Shown piece by piece: positions 38,550-58,225 of a DNA stretch of 64,000 nt (position 1 is the first letter of the stretch; every line of letters begins with the position of its first letter). The notes below the pieces were generated by a model. It made no database searches. It had not been told where the DNA came from and saw only the letters and a list, made by a program, of their open reading frames with translations. The DNA is from Anadara kagoshimensis (Eukaryota > Mollusca > Bivalvia > Arcoida > Arcidae): contig CM037864.1 of assembly GCA_021292105.1 (NCBI GenBank), forward strand, positions 39,337,486 to 39,401,485, in the 5' to 3' direction. The position numbers and the translations under genes were made by a program.

Positions 38550-39290
38550 ACTTAACATCCACATGGATGGTTGAACAAAAGAACTGTGTCTGCCCATAGA
38601 GTGATAAAGTTTAAACTACTTGAAACCAAAACATGTGTACGTGACATATGGGTACACTTTAATCCATTCATTAAGAGAAAATTCAAAAGTTTGACTTGCA
38701 AAAAAGCAATAATGATGAGTTTTTTAAAGCAAACAAACCTACAGCATTTACATAGATAACAAATTGAAATTGTCCTATCAATTTATGGTAGACTATCACT
38801 TGTGAAAAATCGCGTTGTATGAAAAACGTACATAATTTGACGTTTAGTGTAAAAATAATGCTTCTCAAATAGAATTTTCAAACCCTTATTTTTTCTTAAA
38901 TTTAATTTTAAATTTTTTTTACATTTAGCGTGTCATCTGGTGTAAATTGTTATATTTTAACATTTAACGTCATTTTCTAATGTTTTACATGTAACATGAT
39001 TTTTATATTTAAGGGTGTTACATAATTGTTGCAGTGATTTTTTCAAACCGCAATTACAGGTCACTTAGGTAGTTTGAACATTGGATTAACATTGTTTTGT
39101 CTTAAAATACATTTTGTAGTTTATTTGATGCAAAATTACAATAAATCGTATACTTTTTATCAAATATATCGTTTCTTTCTTAGTGTAGAATAAATTTTCT
39201 TGGGTTGACTGTTTATTACTTAAATACCACAATACATAAAGATATTTATTTTCTTTATTGTTTACTTTAATGTTTTTTTTCTGTCCTTAT
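38550..39290 (+). repeat. Duplicated gene D upstream region, copy 1
   Basis: CTACTTGAAACCAAAACATGTGTACGTGA (38617 on) matches 42412 on. TTTTTATCAAATATATCG...TAGTGTAGA...TTGACTGTTTA (39155 on) matches TTTTTATCAAATATATTA...CAGTGTAGA...TTGACTGTTTA just before the gene D start. Confidence 0.65.
39233..39282 (+). pseudogene. Decayed copy of the gene D signal-peptide exon
   Basis: Directly after the duplicated promoter block, ACATAAAGATATTTATTTTC stands where gene D has AAATGAAGACGTTTATTTTT. The start codon is changed to ATA and the following bases are indel-ridden. No second exon was found downstream. Confidence 0.45.
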
Positions 39291-42200
39291 AACATGTTTT
39301 TCTTCAAATTAAGTCAATAAGTACATTATGCCAGTTTTAACTTTACAGCACCAGTCGGTCGTTTCGGAATTTAATTCCTCATCAGTAGTTCTTGAACCAA
39401 AATTTTGAAACAATTTTTTTCAAGATGTTGAAAAGATACCCAAAGCACCAAAATATATTGTACGAAATTTAGCTAAGGAAATACTTTGCATGAGGCAGTA
39501 TACCTTAGTTTTTGAGGCATTTAATAACTTGCAGCAAATTTGACAAGAGTATATTTCTGATAAAGAGTTTGTTATTGTTTTGGTTACAGTAGGTGTTTGA
39601 GGATGTTGCTGCAATTAGGAAGGGAACGCTCGCCCAGTCGTAACGTCCAAATTGTGGTTATAATTTCACAAATGTTGGTTTGAAATTATCATCGAAAATC
39701 ATATATCTGAAAAAACATTTTAGTCTGAATATCAAGTACAAGTACTTTGTCTAAGCGACAAAAACAAAAAGCAAGTAAACTGACAAAAGAATAAGCAATA
39801 AAAGACATAGACATAATAGTATTTAGACGACACTGGGTAGAATGGTACCAAAAGGTATTGTCCAAGTAATGTAATGCAAGTTCAAGTACATGGCATATTT
39901 TTCTGTTTTCTTTCTTTTATTAGGTATGAAGTATTTGTGATGTACAGTTACATTCTAATGTTTACAAACGTCTAATAATTAAACAATGCCTAAATACCAA
40001 GGACTTTTTACATCAGATGAAGGTTTAATTTGTTCAGAATTTGTTTGAACCTCTTACATAGCATAGTAAATACTTATTTATTTTCATTATCCAGTTAATT
40101 TTATTTATTAAATTGCATTTCAGTTGTCCGTCTTCAACATGCAGTTTATTCCATTTAATGGGATAATTACTATTTAACCTGTTTCAATATTGCAGCAGTG
40201 GACGGTCGTTTTTGGAATAAAATTTCTCTTCAGTAGCGCTCGAACCAAAGTTGTGGAAATCCAAATATTTTTAAAATATTGAAATGACAAAAACAGAAAT
40301 ACCAAAATATATTTTACCAAATCCACCTAAGGCAACACATGCAAACATACCGGTCTATGTTAAAATCCCAATCCAAAATGCAAAGTAAAAGCTTTGAAAT
40401 CTGGCAATTAAGTTTAACATGTAAACTTCCACCAAGGACGTGTTCTGGAAGAGTTAGTGTTATCTTTCTAGCTAGCCATATCCACCACATTTATAATCAA
40501 AATTAAGAATGTAACAAACATGAAACAATGGAACATGAAACAGCATACTGTACTTATTAACAATATTGCAATGTCGGTCATAAACATTTTGAGTAACTTG
40601 ATAAACCCTTCTAAAAAGACGACAACACATAATATGGGCGGAACTTTATAAATATATTTATGTTGCGTCGCCCCTTTTGTGTCGTTTGTTCTTGAGTAAA
40701 CTCTTAACAGACTTAAAAACATTATTATTGTTGACCTGGCATGTAGTTGTTTTAAACAAAACTGATTAATTGATATTCTTGAATTCTGAAGTCTTATGTA
40801 ATTAATTAGTTTGAATACAAATGTGAAATATGTCAAATGATGCAATAAAACATATACGCACAGAAAAGTACAATTTAAAAGAATACAAAAATCAGAAACA
40901 TAAAAAAGATGAATCATAATAGAAATATTTCAATTAAAACGTGACATAGACAAGAAATTATATTCATGCAAAACTTGATTAACTCTATTAAAAGAAACTG
41001 GCTAAAACTAATGATATGCATGCACAATATTAGCAAATCTGTACACATCATTTAACATCATTGCCGCATAAATTACTTTTGAAAGAAATACTCAAGAACT
41101 GTGTTATATTACAATTGTATCGTCAATAAAATCATAAAATATTTAAATACATAAGTGATAAATATATTCACAAGTACTTAACCGCCTGTATTCAAATATT
41201 ACTACTGATGTGGAGTTGTAAATTAATTGGAATGATAAATTCTTAAACTACACCCCTGGATACTTATTGATGTCCGTGGTAGAATTAAAAATCAATGGCG
41301 TCATTTTTGTTAACCTCTTCCTTGTTTTGTATTAAAATCCTTCGAATGACACAGACCTATATTGTTGGTAAGTGTCAATATCAAGTTAATTTTACTTAGC
41401 GCCTTCGTCTCTGCTAACTTTAAGTCAATTCTCATTTTATATTTTATTGGTTCATTTTTTCTTATTTGTTTTACGTTGTACATAAACAATTTACATATGT
41501 ATATTAATATCCTATTTGCATCTGGAGCACCCGGCCTCGCTTCCCTGGTGGAAGTTCGCGTGTCTGACCTAACTTGTGAGTTCCAAAGTTTTATTTGCCT
41601 CTGGATTGTGATTCAAACATGGATTGGTATGTTTGTTTTTGATAAGAAAAAAGGGCCACCAACAGCAATGAACGAAAGAGAAAGTACTTTATATGATTTG
41701 TCATTGCTTAACTAATTTGATGCGCAAATTAATCGTTTGTTTACATTACATCGTATGATGTATCACTTTTTTAAAATAAAAATATATCAAACTTTATTAT
41801 TAAAACAAAATTATGGAGTCATCTGTGACATCCTGTACCATTTACCGATAGATTTCGTATTTATTGAAAGTGAGTGTTTTAATGACCCTCATGCAGCCAG
41901 GAAAACATACGATCAAGCCTTGCATAAAGAACACCCAATGGCTTTTATGGGCAGGTGTGCAAATAACATGTCTTTAAAAGCAGGTGGTCCTTATAAAGAG
42001 GTGGTCTTTAAGTCAGGTTCGACTGTATGTTGAAATAATAAAAATAATCTAAATACCACTCGCTTATTTGAACGGAAACAGTTCAAGTACATTTAGATGA
42101 ACATGCTATATTTCTTTCCTTGTATAGATTTTTATGAAGTTTAGGAATCCAATATAATTAAGGAATGTCAATTCTTCCTCTTTAAGATTGATATCGAAAG

Positions 42201-42349
42201 ACTGAAGAACTCCCCTTTGATTGGAACTTCATCTTTGGTAAATAAGTTCTAGTATATATAGGGTTATCTGATATACTATCTAAACCAAGCTCCTTAAAAG
42301 CTCTTCAAGGTACAAAACGATGTTCTATTAGCAGTATGTTAAGCTAGCA

Positions 42350-43115
42350 ATTCAACATTACATGGATGTTTTACTAAAAGAACAAATCTGTTGTTTTCTA
42401 CTTTTAAGGTAGTTGAAACCAATACATGTGCACGTGATAATATGCTATTTTTAACATAGTCATTCAAATGTCATATATCATTTTTTGGATGATTCACAGC
42501 AGTGTGTTCAATTGTGTGTTTGCATCAATATTTTATTTACTTTATAACTTGTTGTACAGTTTGGGGAATTTTTTTCTCAAAATATTTAAGTTTGGAGACC
42601 AAACTTACTTAAAGAATAGGGGTATTGTCATAATACTATTATAATTTATGATTAAATTTTTTAAAAAAAAATGGTATATAACACAAATGCAAAAGTAGCA
42701 CTTGCCCAATAATAATAATAATAAATAATTATTATAAGTTATCGGAGACAATCAAACAATAAACTATAGCATTTAAAAGTGTACCTCTTAAATCTAGTGA
42801 CGTTTAACTGACAGTCATTCTCCCTGATATTAAAACCGCAATACCTTGTCATTAAGGTAGAGTAAAAATTTGTGACGTCACACTGGTACAAAAACGAAAC
42901 AATAAAATGTGACAATCGTGTTGATAAACATGATAGTTTAATACTTTTTAGTTTGTTGTCAAGAATTCTAATTAAGTACTTTATCAACAAGAAAAACAAA
43001 AATTGGTTTCCTTGATGCAAATTTATAATAAATCATTTCCTTTTTATCAAATATATTACTTCTTACTCAGTGTAGATATGAACTGTTATGTCATTTGACT
43101 GTTTACTCTTACAAA
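42350..43115 (+). repeat. Duplicated gene D upstream region, copy 2 (adjacent to the live gene)
   Basis: Partner of 38550-39232. It runs up to the gene D start codon and so probably includes the gene D promoter. Confidence 0.65.
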
Positions 43116-45006
43116 ATGAAGACGTTTATTTTTATAGTTGTTAATTTGACTTTACTAATTTCATCAGTTTACCTTCAAGATCCAGGTATGTAGATATATT
43201 GATTTGAAAAAATTAATTCAATTATTCGTTTTCCAAATTATTTACTGAAATATTTACGCTACAATTTCCTTTCATTTTCAATTTTGATTTCACACATGGC
43301 GGGTAAATCTAGATAGACAGGACGCACTTACCTTTCCGCAGCACTCGACCTAAATTCTCTGGTGGATGTTCATGTGTTTGACTTTATTTACCAGTTTTAA
43401 AAGTTCCATAAATGTTTTAAAAAACAAAGATACTAATCCATGTCCGAATCACAATACAGAAGCAAAGTAAAAACTTTGGAACTGACAAGTTAGGTTAGAC
43501 ACGTAAACTTCCATCAGGGAAGTGGGACCGGGTGCTCCGGAAGGGTAAGCACTACCTGTTCAGCTAGCTACACCCGCCACGTGTGTAATTAAAATTGTGT
43601 GAAAGGAACATAAAATTCCAAGTGTGTAAAATTATGTCATTACTATACATAAGCAGACGAATGTACAAGTCCGTTTATAAACAAATATTGTAAGAGATAC
43701 CATTTGATAGGATATCAAAGTTGCAAATGAAAAGTGTTAAAACTTTTTGCTGTATAAAACCTATTTGGCTGTAATTAAAGTTACATTGAACAGATTTTAA
43801 CCAATATTGTGTAAAGCAAAACCTTTCCCTTTGTAGATACTTAGGCTAATGACTGTATATCTTTAGATTATATAGATTTTGGCTATATGCAAAACATTTT
43901 GACTACATGCGATCATGTACAGTTATGTGTGCTCTATAAAGTACTGCTTCTAAAACATTTCTCAACCACTGGTCTTAAAATGGAAAATTCTTGTTTTTCA
44001 ACATTTGTAAATAACATCATCCTACGAAACTGATCATACGAAAAATATATTGGAGCTTCTGTCTATGAAGCTGTTAAAGCCACTAGGGGATTTACATTTA
44101 TTTTACTCCAGATTAAATACAACATGTATTTTTACCGAATATATTTGTAAATTGTTGTCTTTGATGAATATGTTAACATTAAAATACACAATTTTGATTA
44201 CACACGTGGTGGGTGTACCTAGCTAAACAGAAAGTGCTTATCCTTCCAGAGCACCCGGCCTCACTTCCCTGATGAAAGTTCACGTGTATAACCTGACTTG
44301 TCAGTTCCAAGGTTTTTACTTTCCTTCTGAATGGTGATTCGGATATGGATAAGTATGTTTGTTTTTTATTACGTCCAATTTTTATATGGTTTCTTTTTCA
44401 GATTGTAGAACAGGTAGTTTGGATCCAAGATGTAATCAGAATAAAGGTACCAATAGAATTGATGGCGACAGGAATGCGCCTGACTACTATGACCACCAAA
44501 CTGGGAAGACGTGGTGCAAGAAACGGTACGCGGACATACTATGTATCCAGATGTCAGTCAGAGTATGTACTGATGAAAAGTTAAGACGGTTATGTTGTGA
44601 AGTTTGTAAGAAGCCAAAAGGAGCAACGACCGATACACAAAAGACTGCTAAAACTGACTCATCAAAACGACCAGACAACTGGAACATATGTATGATATGT
44701 CTAAAATATTCATTGTTTTGTCTAGAGACCGACTGGAAATTATTTGGTTGCGAGGCTTATGACTATTTAAGACAAAAGAAGGTACAGGGAAGCATATTCA
44801 ATACTGAAAACGGAGCAAAATCTCCGGGCACATCGAAAAGAACAAAAGTGTCGTCCAATTCTTCACAAGGGAATGAAACACCGTCATCACAATCTCCAAA
44901 ACAATGTTTAAAACCGAATCCTGCTAAAGTCTGCACCCAAATTGATCAATCAATACTGTGTTCGGTTCACTATATGAAATGGACATGTTGTCAAAATTGT
45001 GTGTAA
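43116..45006 (+). CDS. Gene D: small secreted cysteine-rich protein with PLAC-like modules
   Basis: Two exons, 43116-43185 and 44402-45006, give 224 aa ending in TAA. The first encodes a signal peptide (MKTFIFIVVNLTLLISS) and ends in phase 1, like the signal exons of genes B and C. The mature protein has a first module at C62, C71, C79, C88, C89 and C92, preceded by C25 and C34. A middle cysteine cluster follows (C120, C123, C130, C140). The last module is at C192, C201, C210, C219, C220 and C223, one residue from the end. The first module (CTDEKLRRLCCEVC) resembles modules 1-3 of gene C, and the last begins CLKPNP like a gene A module beginning CLKPDA. Ser/Thr/Lys-rich linkers join the modules. 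The function is unknown. I chose this ATG because it opens a hydrophobic leader that splices in frame to the acceptor at 44401. Confidence 0.75.
43258..43620. mobile_element. R1 dispersed repeat, inverted pair in the intron of gene D
   Basis: A minus copy (43258-43385) faces a plus copy (43435-43620). The plus copy shows the family best: CATGTCCGAATCACAATACA, GACAAGTTAGGTTAGACACG, AACTTCCATCAGGGAAGTGG, GCTCCGGAAGGGTAAGCAC, AGCTAGCTACACCCGCCACG, AAAATTGTGTGAAAGGAACA. About 19 copies occur: 6886 (+), 10928 (-), 13665 (+), 15855 (+), 21718 (+), 22175 (+), 25548 (-), 26519 (-), 29372 (-), 31618 (-), 31965 (+), 37136 (-), 40345 (+), 41516 (-), 43258 (-), 43435 (+), 44190 (-), 45478 (+), 63190 (+). 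It has no coding capacity; the class is unknown. Confidence 0.85.
44190..44362 (-). mobile_element. R1 copy directly before exon 2 of gene D
   Basis: Ends about 40 bases before the exon 2 acceptor. Blocks CACACGTGGTGGGTGTACCT and CTTCCAGAGCACCCGGCCTC are well kept. Confidence 0.75.
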
Positions 45007-45225
45007 ATATGTGGTGTTGACAATGTAACTGTAAATAACAAAAGAATGACAATCTACAATTTTAGGTAGAAATGAAAAATTGTAAATCTCACGACAAAAT
45101 AATTATGATCGTCTACTTATAAACTTATTTTATGTATAAGCAATGACGTTCTCACAGACAACATTATCATTACTTAAAGAAGTAAAACAAGTAAAACAAG
45201 AGCACGTGTAAATATAACATAAGCA

Positions 45226-45231
45226 AATAAA
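45226..45231 (+). promoter_or_regulatory. Candidate polyadenylation signal of gene D
   Basis: AATAAA lies 220 bases after the gene D stop, before any repeat begins. Confidence 0.4.
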
Positions 45232-45395
45232 ACAAACAAAATGCAAATGAAACATCGTTTGTCTTCTTGACTTAAAATGTAGTGGTGTCTCGATATAGAT
45301 TAACTAACGAACACTGATGTGAAATCCCATACAGTCAGTCATTTAGTGTTGCTTTTAAATCAAACTACAAAATGCTTAATATTTTATCTTAAAAG

Positions 45396-45398
<3 letters not shown>

Positions 45399-45434
<36 letters not shown>
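45399..45434. repeat. (TG)n microsatellite
   Basis: Eighteen uninterrupted TG units downstream of gene D. Confidence 0.97.
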
Positions 45435-45436
<2 letters not shown>

Positions 45437-45477
45437 TTGCTAGTAATGTATCAAGCACAAGCACACTAGTTTATGTC

Positions 45478-45660
45478 TAATTCACAATCCCAAAATCAAA
45501 GTAAAAACTTTGAAAACTTGCAAACTAAGTTTAGTGCATGAACTTCTACCATGAAAGTGAGGTCGGGTACGCAGGAACGGTAAGCACATCCTAATTAGCT
45601 GGCTACAACCCATCACATGTGAAATCAAAATTGAGAATGAAAGAAACATGGAAATATGGA
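45478..45660 (+). mobile_element. R1 copy downstream of gene D
   Basis: TAATTCACAATCCCAAAATC through GAATGAAAGAAACATGG. It is a full-span but diverged copy. Confidence 0.7.
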
Positions 45661-45829
45661 TACAGTTTTTGATACAGAGTCTTCGTGTATACATATACAT
45701 GTAGTTGTAGCTGAAAAATGTGTACTTGGTAATAAATGACGAAAGTAAGAATACTCTACATTAAAAGAAACGAATAAGCATATACTATACGGTTCATCGA
45801 ATGATGAATTGTGAATTAGCAGTCATGAA

Positions 45830-47215
45830 TGTTGAATTAGCACACATGACATAAAAACTTATAGATAAGACCTGTGGACCAAAAGGGGAGTTTGCAAACA
45901 CGACACATTAAAAATAAGGCGTGTTTTACCAAATGGTTAATAAGTAAACATGACATAAAAAGTTAAAGACAATGTTTTTCATTAAATAACAAAAACAAAG
46001 GAAACACGTAATAAATTACATGGTGTATAAGCAATAAACAAACAAAGCATATTAACAATTTTAAAATTTAAAAACCTTGTTTCTTCAAATGTTGAACGGT
46101 AAATGGGTGGCCATGACCAATAAATAAGGGTTGTTTCACCAAATGGTGAATAGGTAATCATGAAGGTTTGTTTCACCAAATGGTGAATAGGCAATCATGA
46201 AGGCTTGTTTCACCAAATGGTGACTAGGCAACCATTACACATTATAAAGAAGGATTGTTTCGCCGCCAAACGATGAATAGGCGACCATGACACAATAATA
46301 AATAAGGATTTTTTCACCAAATGGTGACTAGGCATATCATGGAACTGAAAATGCTTGTTTTATCAAAATGGTGAATATGCAACCATGACACATTATAAAT
46401 AAGGCATGTTTCACCTTACGGTGAATAGGCAACCATTACACATAATAAATGAATGGATTGTTTCACCAAATGGTGACTAGGCAATCAAGACACATTACTG
46501 AAAATGCTTGTTGAACTAAATGGTGAATAGGCAATTGTGACACATTACAGATAAGGTTTGTTTCACCAAATAGTGAATAGACATTCACGGGCAACCATGA
46601 CACATTATATAAATAAAGCTTGTTTTGCCAAATGCAAATAGTACACAACGGATGATTAACAGAATTATAAATAAGACTCGTTCCACCAAATGGTGAATAG
46701 GCAACCAATACACATTATAAATAAGGATTGCTTTACCAAATGGTGAATAGGCAATCGTGACACATTATAGATAGGGCTTGTTTCACTAAACGGTGATTAG
46801 GCAATCATAACACATTTTAGACTAGAAAGGCTTGTCTCGCCCATGGTGAATAGACAACTATGACACATTTTAAGACTTGCTTAACCAAATGGTGAATATT
46901 ACACAACGGACATCAACAGAAATTTAAATAAGGCTTGTTTCACCAAATGGTGACTAGGCAACCATTACACATTATAAATAAGGCTTGTCTCACCCAATTA
47001 TGACACATTATAAATAAGGCATGTTTCACCAAATGGTGAATATGCAATCGTGACACGTTATAAATGATGCTCATTTCGCCAAATGGCAAGTACCACACAA
47101 CGGACATTAGCTTGGCAGAATACGACTTTGTTTCAACAAATGGTGAATAACCAAACATGGCACATAAAAATAATAGATAAGGCTTGTTTTGTCAAATGGG
47201 GAACTGTAAGTAACC
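45830..47215. repeat. 50-bp minisatellite with a hairpin core
   Basis: About 25 units of roughly 50 bases: TTGTTTCACCAAATGGTGAA, then TAGGCAACCATGACACATTA, then TAAATAAGGC. TTCACCA-AA-TGGTGAA is a 7-bp-arm inverted repeat in most units. A variant with AAATGGCAAGTACCACACAA and a CGGA..A block recurs near 46.63, 46.88 and 47.08 kb, suggesting a higher-order period. Units are most regular from 46080 on and diverged before that. Confidence 0.92.
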
Positions 47216-47222
47216 AAACAAC

Positions 47223-47955
47223 ACGAAAAAGGCAAGATTCTTACCAAATACCAGATACTTCATTACCTACAGGAATATATCGACTCTGGCTACTTTCCGG
47301 CAAAACACAAATGGACACAAATAGTTACCAAGACTGTAAATGAATTTCAATGTTCACAATGTTAAATAGAACAATTAACGACAATGACTTTCAAAGATCC
47401 CTTGCTTTACACAGTAATAACCTATCTATGGCAAACATATGCACATATTCAAAATCATCTGTTCAGTTGCGTAGAGCCTTCTTAATCGCTAAAGTGTGGA
47501 CCTTGCCAATGGAATTTAATTATAAGTTTTGTACTCTTTGCACCCTGGACTTCACTGGTGATATAGTTACACATATTTTATGCAACTGTCCCGCCTTTTA
47601 CCAATTCCGGAATTCGTTCTACAGCTCAATTCAAAGATTTGACAGAACACTCCACGAATGTATCTGCAACAGTGACAACGAAACCCGTACTAATATACTG
47701 TTAGGAGCTAACGTGAACATTGACCCTGATCTTTTGGCCATTTGGGCATCAGCTTGTTCTAGGTTTACCTGTTGTCTCCTAACAACCTATAGTTACGCAT
47801 CATCAAACAAAGACTGAATACCCCTATACATGTATATATGTTACTTGTTCTACTTTGCATTATCCTTAATTATATTATGTACATATAACTGTTTAATTAA
47901 GTTATTTTTGTAAAATTACATACTTGTATATCTCTATAAGAGGGATTAAATAAAT
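47223..47955 (+). mobile_element. 3' end of a non-LTR retrotransposon (LINE), truncated
   Basis: An open stretch at 47350-47817 (155 codons) contains CTLC-x(10)-H-x4-C (residues near 80-100), the CCHC-like knuckle typical of the C-terminus of LINE reverse-transcriptase proteins. A short upstream block in another frame (47230-47343, RQDSYQIPDTSLPTGIYRL) probably belongs to the same protein. The element ends in AATAAATGATGATGATGA, a simple-repeat tail common in LINEs. The 5' part is missing and the 50-bp minisatellite directly abuts it. Confidence 0.6.
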
Positions 47956-48516
47956 GATGATGATGACATACAATTTTAAGAAAGTGTTTACCACTTTATT
48001 TCATGCAACATATGGTGAGTAGCAAAGAAAAAACTTTAATAGCTTTACACTTCCATATTCAAACATATGTGATTTCTTTTACCCATTTTTTAAATTATTA
48101 TTGCTGCTCTTGTCATGAGAAAGCGGGTTATAAAACCCTTGATTTTAGTTATGGTTAAAACCTGAACACAAAACATGGGTACGTTTTAACATAAGTATCG
48201 TTTGAAATGAAATGCTTACGGAATCAAGAAAGAAAAGAAAAACGTGAAAAAAGTCAAACGAATACATTGAGCATTTGCCTTGAATAAATTACATTATAAT
48301 TTTCATTTGTTATTTGTATTGCATAATATTTCATTTTTAATGTCGAACTACTTTTTATTCTTATTTTTATTTTTGTTTCGTTTTGTTTTATTTTTAATGA
48401 TTCCATAATTTACATTGATGCAAAATCACAACAAAAATTGAAAAACGCACGAGTGTTGAGTTTTGAAAAGTTATCTAAACAATTTTAATCAATTTTTCCC
48501 CTGTTTACTTTATTTT

Positions 48517-57224
<8,708 letters not shown>

Positions 57225-57970
57225 TGAAGATTTATCTTAGAGTCAATCTAAATTGGATGTGAAAATATTCAGACCTATAATTATTATATACTGTAAACTT
57301 TGTATTTATACATGAATTGGTTCCTTTGTTAGACAGATAAACAGACAGCATTCTGTGTTATGTTTAGTTACATTACTGTAAACATATTCATTTTAGCACA
57401 TGCAAATTTTAGCACAAATTACAATGTGTGTAAATTCATGTGGATTTGAATTAGCATAAATCTCATGGATCACCTTGTGCATTATTACCATCTATAATTT
57501 GGTGATGGATTTTAATAGCGCTACTGTATCACCACAAAAGTTGCTAAAACTAGAACACTGCTAAAATTAATATGTCTACAGTACATGTTAATACATTGTG
57601 TATAGTATAGCTATGTAATTTTTATACATTATGCTAGCACTGTAAATCACCATTATTGTGAACACATTAATTTAACATTAATGATATGCAGTAAAACTTC
57701 AGTTTATTGCCACCATTTGTTCAGTCCGATTTTGAAGTTATAAACCTCAATTCATCGCCACCATTGGTTAAATCAGATTTTGGGGTGATAAATAGAGAAG
57801 GAATTGAAAAGAAATACAAACATGTAAATACATGTTGAAAGTGGGACTTCAAAATACTTACTGTCGTGAGGTGGTAACAATATCAGGGGCATTATAATTA
57901 AGTTTTACTGTACTTTTAAATCATGTACATAATTAAGTTTATAAAGATGTTAATGTCAAGACATTCATTA

Positions 57971-58225
57971 TATAGACAAACAACATTGACCTGTCTGCTT
58001 GACCTTTCATTAAGAATATTCATATAGGAGGGTCCACCCAATAAATGGGTAGTGTTAAGATCCAAGTTAATACATACACAGTACACAGGTTTACTCTGTG
58101 AGCTGAGTATATCTCATGGTGTATACAGATTAAACACCTGTGTTCCCTATATACAGATGTACTTGGTCTGTGCTAAATATTTAAATTAAAAAGTCAAGCG
58201 GACAGGTCAATGTTGTTTACCTATA
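57971..58225. mobile_element. MITE family M2, intact copy
   Basis: 255 bp bounded by TATAGACAAACAACATTGAC and its complement ending CAATGTTGTTTACCTATA. The inverted terminal repeats are about 35 bases and contain GACCTGTC-GCTTGACCTTT. Terminal TA suggests TA target duplication as used by Tc1/mariner-type transposases. No ORF. Confidence 0.85.

Larger units (their letters stand above)
38163..43115. other. Intergenic spacer between genes C and D
   Basis: No intact gene is supported. Contents: the 3' UTR of gene C, duplicated blocks (38550-39290 with 42350-43170; 36480-36720 with 40800-41030) and a decayed first exon at 39233. R5 copies lie at 39325 and 40165, R1 copies at 40345-40490 (+) and 41516-41635 (-), and a dispersed repeat at 41868-42030. 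Confidence 0.6.

Noticed and set aside
40468..40917. 149-codon minus-strand open frame
   Set aside because: It is a hydrophobic, low-complexity translation of AT-rich DNA that overlaps an R1 copy and a duplicated non-coding block; no splice or family support.
41362..42033. Open frames of about 100 codons upstream of gene D
   Set aside because: They cross an R1 copy (41516-41635) and another dispersed repeat (41868-42030) and show no protein family features.
46463..47158. Minus-strand open frames of 70-80 codons with repeated 'YSPFGET' words
   Set aside because: They arise from the 50-bp minisatellite, whose period is not a multiple of three; frames change from unit to unit.
45830..47215. 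CRISPR-like array
   Set aside because: Units are contiguous and similar along their whole length with no unique spacers, and the genome is animal.
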